Shown: positions 43,936-53,902, numbered from the stretch's first letter. The stretch is 64,000 bases of DNA from Pseudogracilibacillus sp037072025 (GCF_037072025.1 NZ_JAXHDD010000017.1:1-64000), one strand, 5' to 3'. Numbers and translations are program-made. Notes: generated from the letters alone by a model not told the origin.

Positions 43936-44691
43936 TTATACCTCTTGCCTTGATACATGAACGCATCCAGCCAGATAGATGCCAATTCCTGCCGCAATCA
44001 GCACCACCATCATAGGCAGTAATGAATTCAAATCTCGTACAATAAACTGCATTTTTTCATTTGTATAGCTTTGTGTAATAGGGCTTAAACCAGTGTAGTA
44101 TGACCATACAAAGATTCTTTGAACTCCTAACGGAAGTAAATCCGCTGCCATGCCAATGAATCCACCTACCATGCCGAGAGATAGTGCGAAAGCCTGGTTT
44201 TTTACTGCCATCGATACCCATTGCTGTAATGCTATAATGATCATATTGGTTAAAACTGTCCCTATAAAGAATCGAATCAGTAGAAGTAATGGTACAGGTT
44301 GCTCAAAACCATTGACAATTCCAAATGCTGTGATGGCAAGGACTTGCAGTAAACATGCTACCAACATGATAATAGATGTAGAAATATATTTTGCCGCATA
44401 AAGCGTACTCCGCCTAATAGAAACTGTTAACAATAGCTTCCATGTGTTTCCTTTATGCTCCATGTCACAGATGCGGGATACGCATATAGCTGTAAGAATA
44501 GGTAAAAACAGGCCATTCATAGAGGACAACATCGCAATAAGCGGTTCCCATCCGGCATTATCTGGATTGTGGGAAATCGACATACTGGTTGCCATGAATG
44601 CCCAGGCGATTTCCACGGTTAAAAATAGTGTGACCATCAAAAACAGATGCTTATGGCGCAATTTGTACAGTTCAAGGCTAATAGCTTTCAT
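43936..44691 (-). CDS. Lantibiotic-protection ABC permease, MutE/EpiE type
   Basis: 251 residues, six membrane helices, starting SLELYKLRHKHLFLMVTLF like other LanE subunits. It overlaps the ATPase stop by 4 bases (ATGA type) and is followed after 17 bases by the partner permease. The two permeases are weakly alike at their N-termini and likely form a heterodimer. Confidence 0.85.
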   Translation of the reverse strand: MKAISLELYKLRHKHLFLMVTLFLTVEIAWAFMATSMSISHNPDNAGWEPLIAMLSSMNGLFLPILTAICVSRICDMEHKGNTWKLLLTVSIRRSTLYAAKYISTSIIMLVACLLQVLAITAFGIVNGFEQPVPLLLLIRFFIGTVLTNMIIIALQQWVSMAVKNQAFALSLGMVGGFIGMAADLLPLGVQRIFVWSYYTGLSPITQSYTNEKMQFIVRDLNSLLPMMVVLIAAGIGIYLAGCVHVSRQEV

Positions 44692-45602
44692 AACAAGTTA
44701 CGCTCCTTTCCTGTAATATCCAGAAAAATACTCTCCAGATTCTTCTTGTGTTCTTCAATGCGCAACACATCAATATTAGCTGAAACTAAGTTTCTATTTG
44801 CCTGTGCTACTTGCCCATCCGTCAGGCTTTCAAACACCAAAAAGTCTCCATGCTGTGTGGGAGAGAACCCCTTTTGAAAAAGCAGTTCCTGTGCCAGCTT
44901 ATTGTTCTGTGTCTTTACCATAATAGTTGGACGGTTTTTGTTCTTCAAAACTTCCATACTGCCTTGAAACATCATTATTCCATCGTTGATAATGCCGACC
45001 GAGGTTGCCATCTGTTCAATTTCTGAAAGCAGATGACTTGAAATCAGCACTGTCATTTCATAACGCTGCGGCAAAGATTTAATTAGTTCTCGGATTTCAC
45101 CGATACCGGCAGGGTCAAGACCATTTGTAGGCTCATCCAGAACTAAAAGCTTTGGAAAAGACAAGAGTGCCATAGCAATACCCAAGCGCTGTTTCATGCC
45201 CAAGGAATATTGCCCTACTTTTTTATCTTTTTGTTTTTCCAAACGAACAATTTTCAGTGCTTCTGTTACATTCTTATCCGGCACATCCCGCAGTCTCTGA
45301 ATAACACGCATATTTTCTAGCCCCGTGAGATGTCCATAGTAGGATGGAGATTCTATAAGAGATCCGGTTTGGTTTAAAATAAGACGACGGTTTGCTCCTA
45401 AATCCTTTCCAAAGACTGTTACTTTACCATCAGTAGGTCGGGCTAATCCTAAAATCATTTTTAATGTAGTAGATTTTCCTGCCCCGTTAGGACCAAGAAA
45501 ACCATAAATATCTCCTTCATTTACTGTTAAATTTACACTTTTCACTCGATAGGTATCGCCATATCGTTTTGAAAGATTATGCGTAGAAATAATTTGATTC
45601 AT
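44688..45602 (-). CDS. Lantibiotic-protection ABC transporter ATPase (LanF/CprA/BcrA type)
   Basis: About 304 residues from ATG 45602; GGAGA lies eight bases before it, while TTG 45617 and ATG 45608 are badly spaced. It has Walker A (GPNGAGKSTTLKMILG), signature (YSLGMKQRLGIAMAL), Walker B (LLVLDEPTNGLD) and an H-loop (ISSHLL), plus the C-terminal regulatory extension of BcrA-like ATPases. It is the first gene of the ABC set, divergent from the two-component genes that probably control it. Confidence 0.9.
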   Translation of the reverse strand: MNQIISTHNLSKRYGDTYRVKSVNLTVNEGDIYGFLGPNGAGKSTTLKMILGLARPTDGKVTVFGKDLGANRRLILNQTGSLIESPSYYGHLTGLENMRVIQRLRDVPDKNVTEALKIVRLEKQKDKKVGQYSLGMKQRLGIAMALLSFPKLLVLDEPTNGLDPAGIGEIRELIKSLPQRYEMTVLISSHLLSEIEQMATSVGIINDGIMMFQGSMEVLKNKNRPTIMVKTQNNKLAQELLFQKGFSPTQHGDFLVFESLTDGQVAQANRNLVSANIDVLRIEEHKKNLESIFLDITGKERNLL

Positions 45603-45654
45603 ATTCATTTTCTCCAATCTGTTTAAGTAGTGTTCTTAGGTTAAAGCATAACAA

Positions 45655-45696
45655 GGCAACCTTTCTTCAAACTGACAATAACCTTACGGCAACCTT
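45655..45696. promoter_or_regulatory. Direct repeats GGCAACCTT, candidate response-regulator binding site
   Basis: GGCAACCTT occurs at 45655-45663 and 45688-45696, 33 bp apart (three helical turns), within the 167-base gap between the divergent ABC and two-component genes. A tandem same-face repeat is the usual form of OmpR-type regulator sites. TATAAT just before 45770 may be the -10 of the regulator gene. Confidence 0.5.
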
Positions 45697-45769
45697 AAAT
45701 CATATAAACAGGAATATTATTAGGTTGAAATTAAATAAAAAGTAGTATAATTATAGTGGGTGATTTTAC

Positions 45770-46480
45770 ATGGATGATTTAAAGAACAAAAAAATTCTCA
45801 TCGTAGATGATGAGCGTGAAATAAGGAATATGATAGATGGTTTCTTACGTAAAGAGGGATTTACGCGCATTCATCAAGCCTCCAATTGTGCAGAGACATT
45901 GGATGTTTGTATGTCTACAAAACCTGATATTGCGATTTTGGACGTTATGTTGCCAGATGGGGATGGTTTCGCCCTTTTGTCATCCTTGCGTCAAATTTCA
46001 GATATGCCCGTACTTTTTTTATCAGCAAGAGGTGAGGATGAGGATCGTTTATTAGGGCTTGGGCTTGGTGCGGATGACTACATTGTAAAACCGTTTTTGC
46101 CACGGGAACTAACTCTCCGGCTAATGGCAATCCTCAGACGAGTTTATTTACCCCCAAAACAGGAAAAACGCCCTGTCTTCCAATTAGGGGGACGCATTAT
46201 TGATCTTGAAGGTGGTATTGTTCGTGATGACAGCATGGAATACTCTTTGACAGCAAAAGAACATGCATTGCTGTTTAAGCTTTATGAAAATCGGAACCGA
46301 ATCGTAACCAGTGATGCCCTCTGTCAAACCGCATGGGGTGATGATTATTATGGCTATGAAAACACACTTATGGTGCATATCCGCCGTATCCGTGAAAAGA
46401 TAGAAGATAACCCATCCATCCCGGAATATTTACTGACTGTCAGAGGATTAGGATACAAGTTGATGGTCAAGGAGGGGTGA
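45770..46480 (+). CDS. OmpR-family response regulator
   Basis: 236 residues. Receiver domain with acidic pocket (IVDDE), phosphoacceptor Asp in IAILDVMLPDGDG (about 57) and Lys in DDYIVKPF. The C-terminal winged helix ends TVRGLGYKLMVKEG. Its stop is 2 bases before the kinase start. It lies divergent from a lantibiotic-protection transporter, the arrangement of the clostridial CprABC-CprRK system; induction by antimicrobial peptides is inferred. Confidence 0.93.
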   Translation: MDDLKNKKILIVDDEREIRNMIDGFLRKEGFTRIHQASNCAETLDVCMSTKPDIAILDVMLPDGDGFALLSSLRQISDMPVLFLSARGEDEDRLLGLGLGADDYIVKPFLPRELTLRLMAILRRVYLPPKQEKRPVFQLGGRIIDLEGGIVRDDSMEYSLTAKEHALLFKLYENRNRIVTSDALCQTAWGDDYYGYENTLMVHIRRIREKIEDNPSIPEYLLTVRGLGYKLMVKEG

Positions 46481-46482
46481 AT

Positions 46483-47871
46483 ATGGAGGGCACGGTACGA
46501 ATCTTAAGGCGCTTTATTAGTGCAACCATGATAATTTCCATCTTGCTGCTAATTTTAAATTATATGTTGTTAGGTGTCTGGGTATTTAAAGGTATGAATA
46601 AAGGTCAATCTCCAAGTGCTATTGTTCAAAACGTAGCGGAGGGTCTGCATCCATCGTCCAATGCTTATTCTCTGGATTCTTCCACAGCAGATATGCTAAA
46701 TCAGAATCACGCATGGGCAATGCTGGTTGACGATACAGGACACGTAGTGTGGAATTATATGCTCCCCGATGAACTCCCCGAAACATATTCTTTAGCAGAT
46801 GTAGCTAAATTTACTAGAAACTACTTGATGGATTATCCCGTTTTTGTATGGGAGCACGATGAAGGACTGGTAGTTGTTGGATATCCCAAAGATAGTTTGG
46901 CAAAGTATCAGTACATCCTTCCAATAAGTTGGGTTTCCTCCTTGCCACTAAAAGTAGCTTCCTTGCTCGTTGGAAATATTGCATTGGCATTACTTTTGTC
47001 GCTTTTCATCGGCTCTAGATTGATTCGCTCCATCCGCCCACTAACTCAAGCCATACAAGGTCTTTCTGAGGATAGAGGGGTATATATAGAGCCAAAAGGA
47101 GTTTTAGCCAATCTTGCACAAAGTGTGAACCGCGCTTCAACTTTATTACAACAAAAAAGCGAGAGTTTAAAGAGCAGAGATGAAGCCCGTTCCAACTGGA
47201 TTGCTGGTATCTCACACGATATTCGAACCCCTCTTTCTATGGTACTTGGCTATGCAAGTGATTTGGAGGAAAATAGCAATATACCAACAGAACAAAGGCA
47301 ACAAGCAGGTATTATACGGCAGCAAGCAGAAAAACTGAGATCTCTTGTAAATGACTTAAACCTTGTTTCAATGCTAGAATATGAAATGCAGCCCCTTGAT
47401 AAAAAGACAATTCGATTATCAGCATTAGCTAGACAAATAGCATCCGAATTTTTAAATAATGGATTAGATGAACGTTTTACGCTAGAAATAGAGACTTTAG
47501 ATGAAAACGCTCAAGTCAACGGAGATGAACGATTATTGACACGTGCTATTACTAACTTGATACAAAACAGTATTAACCATAATCCTGACGGGTGCCAGAT
47601 ACGGCTGCTAACATCCTTTAATGAAGGTAATAACACCTGTAGTTTTATCATAGCTGATAACGGGAAGGGAATTTCTCAAAATGAGCTTCCTGACCTACTG
47701 GAGTTGCCATTTTCATCCAAAAGAAAACATCCTCGCAAAAACGGGCACGGATTAGGGTTACCAATGGTTGCAAGAATTGCCAAGGCACACCAAGGACATT
47801 TGTTTTTATATAGTGATATTGGAAAAGGATTTAGAGTAGAAATTGTATTGCCCTCAATAATGTCCGATTAA
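46483..47871 (+). CDS. Sensor histidine kinase
   Basis: 462 residues from ATG 46483 (AAGGAGG with ideal spacing; a GTG at 46477 is less likely). Two membrane helices (about 10-33 and 158-182) flank an extracellular sensor of 120 residues. A HAMP-like linker, the H-box ISHDIRTPLSMVLGY, N-box LIQNSINHNPDG, G1 DNGKGIS and G2 GHGLGLPM follow, all intact. It is the partner of the preceding regulator. Confidence 0.93.
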   Translation: MEGTVRILRRFISATMIISILLLILNYMLLGVWVFKGMNKGQSPSAIVQNVAEGLHPSSNAYSLDSSTADMLNQNHAWAMLVDDTGHVVWNYMLPDELPETYSLADVAKFTRNYLMDYPVFVWEHDEGLVVVGYPKDSLAKYQYILPISWVSSLPLKVASLLVGNIALALLLSLFIGSRLIRSIRPLTQAIQGLSEDRGVYIEPKGVLANLAQSVNRASTLLQQKSESLKSRDEARSNWIAGISHDIRTPLSMVLGYASDLEENSNIPTEQRQQAGIIRQQAEKLRSLVNDLNLVSMLEYEMQPLDKKTIRLSALARQIASEFLNNGLDERFTLEIETLDENAQVNGDERLLTRAITNLIQNSINHNPDGCQIRLLTSFNEGNNTCSFIIADNGKGISQNELPDLLELPFSSKRKHPRKNGHGLGLPMVARIAKAHQGHLFLYSDIGKGFRVEIVLPSIMSD

Positions 47872-47936
47872 GAAAAGTTGAAGTTTGATAATATCATTTA
47901 ATTCACTAAAGTTTAAATCAATTTTTAGAATTAGAA

Positions 47937-47974
47937 AACCGCCGATTTAAGTTACTTCTCCTGAATCGGCGGTT
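47937..47974. terminator. Strong bidirectional terminator
   Basis: AACCGCCGATT pairs perfectly with AATCGGCGGTT, with A/T runs on both sides. It ends the kinase transcript and faces the recombinase relic. Confidence 0.8.
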
Positions 47975-47983
47975 AAATTCATT

Positions 47984-48382
47984 TTATAATTCTATATCTA
48001 TCTCAATCCCAGACTTGAATTCAACAGTGAGCTTATCATCAAACACCGTAACCTTTTCAATAAGACGCCTTACTAACTGCTCATCATATTCCTCCAACTC
48101 GCAGGATTGTTCATTCAAGAAGTCAGTCATTTCAGTGATTCGTTGCCTTTTTCCTTCACGATCTGCATTCTCAACCAGTGCATTTTGCTTCAATTCTCGA
48201 AGGCGGCAAATTTCATCTGCCACATCTTCATAGCCATTTTTAGACTTTGCTTGGATAAGAAGCTGTTGTTGTAATTCTTCCAATTTGCCATCAATACCAT
48301 CGGTGGCATTATCATTTTCTTCATTAAATATAGTAGCAATATTTTTCTGCAAGGTTGAGAGGAAGGGTTCTTTTTTAGCCAA
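47984..48382 (-). pseudogene. Large serine recombinase C-terminal relic
   Basis: The frame of about 132 codons encodes a coiled-coil (LREL..ENADREGKRQRITEM) and the terminal LVRRLIEKVTVFDDKLTVEF and SGIEIDIEL, the typical end of large serine recombinases of clostridial/Bacillota conjugative transposons. The catalytic and zinc parts are absent. Its place directly beyond the lantibiotic module suggests that the module arrived on such an element. Confidence 0.75.
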
Positions 48383-48439
48383 AAGAATGTGTTTAGATTC
48401 CTTCTACTAATAAAAATAAATTTTGTAAGGGTAGGGGGA

Positions 48440-49648
48440 TTAACTATTTATTGTTGCTTTTTGATTTTTGAATCGGTCTATTATAGAAAATATAATTTGT
48501 ATGGTAAAAGCAAGAGCTAACAAAACACCAATAATAATGGTCAAATGTTTTAAGTCAGAACCAAGATTTCCTCCACCATAAATTAAACTGAAATAGCTGT
48601 TTACTCCATACGTTGCAGGTAGTAACTTTCCGAGTTCAAAGTAAAAGGATGGTAATAATTCACGGGGTACAATAGCCCCCGAACTGACCAATTGTGTTGC
48701 AGTTAACGCAATATTAAAAATCATTCCAGGGTTTCCAAATAACATTACGAAAAGTTGGGAGATAGCTAAAAAGCTAAAAAGCAATATTGCTTGGAATCCC
48801 CATAAAGAGATAAAACTATAATCTAGATCAATATTAAATAGGTACATGAGACAAACGGTTAATAGTGAAATACCAAGAGCTAGTAGAATATTAATAATTT
48901 GTCTGCCAAAGAAAAGGGAAAACCGCCCATGCGCCTGTTTTAATTTTCCATTTGTAATCTGTAAATACTGACTAATTAACATAGCACTGATATAAGATGC
49001 CAATACAATTAACAGTGGAACCATAGTAATAGCAAATCCCTCTTTGTCATTTGTTTTTTCTATATTAGCGTTCAAAGGATTCACTTGCGTATTTTCCTGT
49101 ACCAAATCTACTACTTGACTCGCTACCTCCCTGATAATTGCTTCCATTTCTTCATTTGGAGCTTCTGCTGCTATCAATGGTGGAATTTTATCCGCTATTT
49201 GAGCATTAATATTTTCTCGAACTTGTTGATTAAGTTCATTATTTAACGTATTAGCTGCCGTTTCCATCATTTGTTTCGTTAATGTAGGGGCAGATTGGTT
49301 AATAAAATAATTTATTGATACCGTTTCACTGTTTTGAAGTTGTTCCATCATATTGTCTGGAAGGTGAATAAGCATATTCACGTTACGCTCATCTAACTCC
49401 TCTTTTGCTTCACTTAATTTCTCATAAACTGTTATTTGAAATAAATCTCTATCATTTAATTCCGTTACAATTTCTTCCCCGAGTTCTGAATCATTATTTA
49501 CAATACCAATGGAAAATTGATCTGTTCGATCATAAACACCATCATAACCGGTTAACCAGACAATAACGAAAATAAGTTGAAAAGCAATTGCAGCAGCAAT
49601 GCCTAATAGGGTCTCTTTTTCTTTTAAAAAACTTTGAAGAACTTTCAT
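48440..49648 (-). CDS. YhgE/Pip-like ABC-2 type membrane protein
   Basis: 402 residues from ATG 49648 (AGGAGGAATT). N-terminal helix (about 15-36), an extracellular domain of about 170 residues (SIGIVNNDSELGEE.. LIHLPDNMMEQL, as in YhgE/ABC-2 proteins), then five helices (about 205-395). Members export lipids or toxic compounds or act as phage receptors. It is downstream of a TetR gene (57-base gap) that likely controls it. The ATPase, if any, is not nearby. Confidence 0.82.
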   Translation of the reverse strand: MKVLQSFLKEKETLLGIAAAIAFQLIFVIVWLTGYDGVYDRTDQFSIGIVNNDSELGEEIVTELNDRDLFQITVYEKLSEAKEELDERNVNMLIHLPDNMMEQLQNSETVSINYFINQSAPTLTKQMMETAANTLNNELNQQVRENINAQIADKIPPLIAAEAPNEEMEAIIREVASQVVDLVQENTQVNPLNANIEKTNDKEGFAITMVPLLIVLASYISAMLISQYLQITNGKLKQAHGRFSLFFGRQIINILLALGISLLTVCLMYLFNIDLDYSFISLWGFQAILLFSFLAISQLFVMLFGNPGMIFNIALTATQLVSSGAIVPRELLPSFYFELGKLLPATYGVNSYFSLIYGGGNLGSDLKHLTIIIGVLLALAFTIQIIFSIIDRFKNQKATINS

Positions 49649-49705
49649 TTTTAATTCCTCCTCATACAGTTAAAGTGAGTACATACTTTCATATTGTTTA
49701 AAAAA

Positions 49706-50281
49706 TTACTGAAGCATTTTTATAAAGGAATTGATGTTTTTATTAATAAAATCATCAATTGATAATTCTACTGCTTCAGTGTTAATTTTTGTTTTCATTA
49801 AAAAATAACCAAAATTAATAAATAAAAAGTTAGTTGCTATGACATAAGAGTCAACTTTATTCATTTTTTCTTTTTTCATCATTTTAGTAAAATAATCCGT
49901 TAAAATTTCAGTATATCTTTGAGGAATTCGTTTTAATAATTCATCCAGTTCCGCAAATTGCCCTGCTTCTTTTAAGCTAAGCAAAATAACTGTTCTCTTT
50001 TGTTCTAATAAAGTCTGGTATTCTCTTACTAACATTTTTAAATCTTTTTCAATGTCCCAAACTACTTTTTCTTGAAAAATTGATTCGAATAAATCAATTA
50101 GAGCATATTTCTGTATAATTGCATCAACAATTCCCTTTTTATTACCAAAAATTCGAAATATAGTAACTTCATTCACACCGGCCATTTCAGCAAGTTCCCT
50201 TGTGGTTGCTCCTTTATAACCTTTTTCATGAACGAGTTCTACCATAGCTTCCACAATTTTATCTTTTGTTGAAAGATTCAA
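49706..50281 (-). CDS. TetR-family regulator of the YhgE-like gene
   Basis: The best start is TTG 50281 with GGAGGGGGGAG just before it (191 residues); the frame extends to 50326 without a site. The N-terminal helix-turn-helix is TRELAEMAGVNEVTIFRIFG. The C-terminal domain is helical. A TGACTGACCGACTGTTA operator-like sequence lies upstream at 50358-50374, so autoregulation with the permease gene is likely. Confidence 0.88.
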   Translation of the reverse strand: MNLSTKDKIVEAMVELVHEKGYKGATTRELAEMAGVNEVTIFRIFGNKKGIVDAIIQKYALIDLFESIFQEKVVWDIEKDLKMLVREYQTLLEQKRTVILLSLKEAGQFAELDELLKRIPQRYTEILTDYFTKMMKKEKMNKVDSYVIATNFLFINFGYFLMKTKINTEAVELSIDDFINKNINSFIKMLQ

Positions 50282-50357
50282 ATAGCTCCCCCCTCCGAAT
50301 TCATACAAATAATCCTTTAATTCCATAAATTAAGTTAGTAAAGAAAATATAATAAGC

Positions 50358-50374
50358 TGACTGACCGACTGTTA
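50358..50374. promoter_or_regulatory. TetR-type operator, site 1
   Basis: TGACTGACCGACTGTTA, a near-palindrome matching the sites at 51161 and 52396, in front of the TetR-YhgE unit. Confidence 0.5.
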
Positions 50375-50384
50375 CTATGTTTAA

Positions 50385-51133
50385 TCACATAGCTTGTATT
50401 CTTGTACTTTTTAAAAACCCCTCAATAGATTTCCAATATTCTTTTGGTTTTTCTATCATTGGACTGTGACCACTATCTTTGATCATTTCAATCTCAATTT
50501 TTGAATTAAGCTCGGGGACATTTTCCCATGGATTAATCGGAGAAACTTTATCTTGATCGCCCCATAAAAGTAATACTGGACATTCAATCTTGGGTAAAAT
50601 AGTTGTAGCGTCATATCTATCAGACTCTTTAGCTAATGGAATCATATTTAAAAAACTACGTCTATTACTAAAAAATTCAGATAAACTTTCAAGTTGTTGT
50701 TCAGAAACGCAGCTTGGATCAACAAATAATTGTTTCTTTAAATCCCGAAACCACTCTTTGCTTTCTTCTTTATTACTTTTTTTAGGTGGACCAATATCAA
50801 GATTCATACTACCCATTCCAGGAGCTCCACTTGCAACTATCGCTTCTACTTTTTCTGGAATCAAAGCAGCTAATTCTAACGCCAGTAAACCACCCATGGA
50901 ATTACCTACAACAACTGCCTTAGCATCAATCGATTCATTAAAAAATTCTAATAATTGCTCACGTAAATCACTAATTTTTCCTCCATAAGCAGCAAGTGCT
51001 TCTGATTGCTGGATAATAGTGTAGTCTGTTCTAGAAAAGTATGAAATTGTATTTTCCATATCCAATCTCCAGCAAATAATCCAGATATAAAAACAACCGG
51101 AGTACCATTACCGCCTTTTTTAAATACTTCCAT
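50385..51133 (-). pseudogene. Alpha/beta hydrolase, one frameshift
   Basis: ATG 51133 follows AAGGAGGAG and encodes MEVFKKGGNGTPVVFISGLF and a few more residues to GDWIW. From there the second frame (51065-50385) continues with VVVGNSMGGLLALELAA (nucleophile elbow GNSMGG), the catalytic Asp region LLWGDQDKVSPI and the His in DSGHSPMIEKP. The shift near 51060 is the only lesion, so the break is recent or a sequence error. It is divergent from a TetR gene. Confidence 0.8.
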
Positions 51134-51160
51134 GAATTTTCTCCTCCTTATTCACATTTA

Positions 51161-51177
51161 TGACTGACGGTCAGTTA
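51161..51177. promoter_or_regulatory. TetR-type operator, site 2
   Basis: TGACTGACGGTCAGTTA holds the perfect palindrome ACTGACGGTCAGT with one central mismatch. It lies 28 bases before the hydrolase start, in the gap to the divergent TetR gene at 51356. Confidence 0.6.
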
Positions 51178-51355
51178 CCTAAGACAAATTATAGCTACTT
51201 AAAATAATTAGTCAAGTGGTATTTCTAAATTAGTCCTATTTTACTATTTTAATGATGAGATAGAGGTATTCCCATGAATACAAACTTGGTTTCAATATTA
51301 TATCTTTTATGATAAACTTCATAAAGATAAAGACCATGCTTAGGAGGCTAAAAAA

Positions 51356-51934
51356 TTGGTAGGTAAACCTGAACGTTTTATGGAAATTCTAACTGCTGCA
51401 CGTAGTGTTTTAGCAGAAAAGGGATTTGACGCTACAAAAGTTTCGGAGGTAGTGCAAAAAGCAGGTGTTGCGAAAGGAACATTTTATCTATATTTCCCCT
51501 CTAAATTAGATTTAGTGATTGCTTTAGTTCGAGAAATGCGGGAAAAGATCCTTCTTGAAACAGAAAAGGTTATCGGATCTCAGAATAGTAAACAAGAAGA
51601 GTTAATTCAAGTTATAAAAGTCGCTTTTAATGTAATGGAAAACTATAATGATGTTTTCCCGGTTTTCAATGCAGTTAGTGCTTTTAAAACAGACCAGTGG
51701 AAAGTGGAAAAAGAAATTCGTTTACCTTATTGTAATTTCTTACAAAATTTAATCGAAAGCGGTCAAGAATCTGGAGAATTTAGAGCTGATTTGAATACGG
51801 AAATAATTGCATCATTAATTGAAGGAATGGTGGAGCATGTTGCACATGAATGTTTTATTTATCATTCGACACTTTCAATAGATGATTATATTGATAATAT
51901 TAATCTAATTTTAAGTAAGTCACTTTCTAACTAA
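51356..51934 (+). CDS. TetR-family transcriptional regulator
   Basis: 192 residues from TTG 51356, with GGAGG seven bases before. Helix-turn-helix VSEVVQKAGVAKGTFYLYFP at about 27-46 and a helical ligand domain. It probably binds the palindrome at 51161 and controls the divergent hydrolase gene. Downstream lies an IS relic. Confidence 0.9.
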   Translation: MVGKPERFMEILTAARSVLAEKGFDATKVSEVVQKAGVAKGTFYLYFPSKLDLVIALVREMREKILLETEKVIGSQNSKQEELIQVIKVAFNVMENYNDVFPVFNAVSAFKTDQWKVEKEIRLPYCNFLQNLIESGQESGEFRADLNTEIIASLIEGMVEHVAHECFIYHSTLSIDDYIDNINLILSKSLSN

Positions 51935-51995
51935 TGAAAAACTTGATTATTGCATCTAAACTGATCCAGTCAGTGTAGAGAAGTTTAGTAATTTC

Positions 51996-52275
51996 GGTTC
52001 AGTAACAAATCACGGGATTATCGACAATAGTCGACATTAAAAGTTCATAATAATAGGCTGATTGAATGTTTGTCGAAAAAAAATTTAACAAGCCATTTGT
52101 TGTCCATTTTGTTTTAAACGTTTTTCATAACGGTCTTGGTATTTCCTCCATTTGAGTTGGGTATTCTTTTCTTCCTTCATCCGCATCCGTGCCTGGATCG
52201 ATTTGATGGAATAACCAAAACTTTGTTGATTCATCGTCCGAACCTGGTGTTTTTCCCTTCCGTTTTGACGTTGGA
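51996..52275 (-). mobile_element. Insertion sequence 3' relic, copy 2
   Basis: On the minus strand the same transposase end as at 41650-41815 is found (MNQQSFGYSIKSIQARMRMK, KRLKQNGQQMAC, stop), followed by homologous non-coding sequence to the end GGTTCAGTAACAAATC at 51996. Only about 60 codons remain. It marks the left border of the peptide-synthetase relic region. Confidence 0.7.
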
Positions 52276-52535
52276 TATACGATGGATAAATTTCAACTTT
52301 TCAATATGTTAATTAAGAGAAAAACTATATATTCTGCAAAGTAGTCAAGGAGAAAACTTGACTATTTTTATTAATTCATGTAATAATCTAATTAATGACT
52401 GACCGTCATACCTGTTAGCGGTGATTAATTTCTTTGAATCTAATCTTTCTGGCATTAATAAATTTTAATATGATTTTTATACTTATGTAACTATTAAATA
52501 AAATAGAATATTGACGTAGATTCAACTTTTGTGAA
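52276..52535. other. Intergenic region with TetR-type operator, site 3
   Basis: TGACTGACCGTCATA at 52396-52410 resembles the operators at 50358 and 51161 but has no promoter-gene pair beside it; its gene may be lost. Otherwise AT-rich without genes. Confidence 0.45.
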
Positions 52536-52850
52536 TTAAACTAAATTATTGTATTTAAAATAGGTTATTTTAAAATCTCCTATATGCTTTTGAGTGCATA
52601 CTGCTAATGCATAATTAAAATTGAATTTTTGTTGATATAAATAATAGTTGGAGTTTTGCTCTTCTTCTATAAAATATATATTGTTATCGTTTACTATTGT
52701 AAAAGAATTCAATGGTATTGATAAACCTTTTCCGATGGCTTTTACGTATGATTCCTTGAGAGTCCAATATTTATAAAATGTTGAGAGTTTGTCTTGGTCA
52801 GGTCTACTATTAATAAAAACGTATTCATCCTTGGAAAAAAACTCTATCAT
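52536..52850 (-). pseudogene. Sfp-type 4'-phosphopantetheinyl transferase, C-terminal fragment
   Basis: The frame encodes EFFSKDEYVFIN.. KYWTLKESYVKAIGKGLSIP, the second half of Sfp, with the Mg/CoA motif W(T/S)xKESxxK intact. The first 120 or so residues are missing. Upstream the sequence switches to a carrier-protein fragment on the other strand, a recombination scar. Sfp-type enzymes activate carrier proteins of peptide synthetases, consistent with the next feature. Confidence 0.85.
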
Positions 52851-53801
52851 CCAACGGGAGATTATATTGCTCCCAAAACAAAAATAGAGAAAAAAGTAGT
52901 AACAATATGGGGAGAAATTCTAAAAATCCAAGGAATTGGCATAACAAATATTTTCTTTGAATCAGGTGGGAACTCATTAAAAGCTCTAGAATTAGTAAGT
53001 AAAATACGGGAGAGAATAAATATACAACTGCCATTACGTTTTATTTTCCAAAAACCAACTATTGCTGAAATGGCAAGTTACTTACACACAAGTTTGCAAA
53101 CAATTAAAACAGAGCCAATCACTGTATTGAATAAAGTAACAAGTAGGAATATATTTTGTTTTACTCCAATTATTGGATATGGAACTGTCTTTTCCGAGCT
53201 CGCATCATATATCGATTCTCATACATAATACGGTATAGATTTTATTGATCATATAGATCGACTAGCGAAATATATGGAGCTCATTATAGGTATTCAAAAG
53301 AAAGGTCCTTATATATTTATGGGCTACTCCGCTGGAGGTACATTAGCTTTTGAACTTGCGAAATATATGGAACAGTCTGGCTATGTTGTTTCAGATATTA
53401 TTATGTTAGATGCTCAAGCACGAATGAAAAAGTGGTTGGAAACAGAACAAGATATTATAAATGAAGCTCAGTTTACTGTAGACTTTTTTACGTCACAAAA
53501 AGTATATAAAAAATATTTTGATGATGTATTAAAAGAGGAATTGTTGGAAAATGTTAAAAACTATTTAACTTACTGGAATAACAGCTTTAGTACTGAAATG
53601 GTTGATGCTACGATCCATCAATTGAAAGCTATAAAAACTGCTGAAACTGAAAACTTTAAACATTGGGAAGAGCATGATAAAGACTATTGTCTGTATGAAG
53701 GAAGTGGAACACATTATGAAATGTTAATAGAGCCACACCTTAAAAAGAATGCAGAGTTACTTAATAATATCCTTGCTAACAAATTTACAATAAAAGTTTA
53801 A
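52836..53801 (+). pseudogene. Non-ribosomal peptide synthetase terminal PCP-thioesterase fragment
   Basis: Open frame from about 52836: carrier domain IWGEILKI..FFESGGNSLKALELV (phosphopantetheine Ser in GGNS), then a type I thioesterase starting FCFTPIIGYGTVFSELASYI. TAA at 53226 interrupts the same frame, which continues with GIDFIDH, the nucleophile GYSAGGTLAFELAKY, an Asp in MLDAQ and the final GTHYEML His region. The condensation and adenylation domains are gone. A single base swap would remove the stop, but without its modules the enzyme is not functional. Confidence 0.88.
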
Positions 53802-53902
53802 TAGAGGCTAAGCATTCAGATGGAGCTAATTTCCATCTGAATGCTAAAAGAAGTGAAAACAATAGTATCTCGTTTATAAATATAGAGGGGGTAGCCAAAA
53901 AA

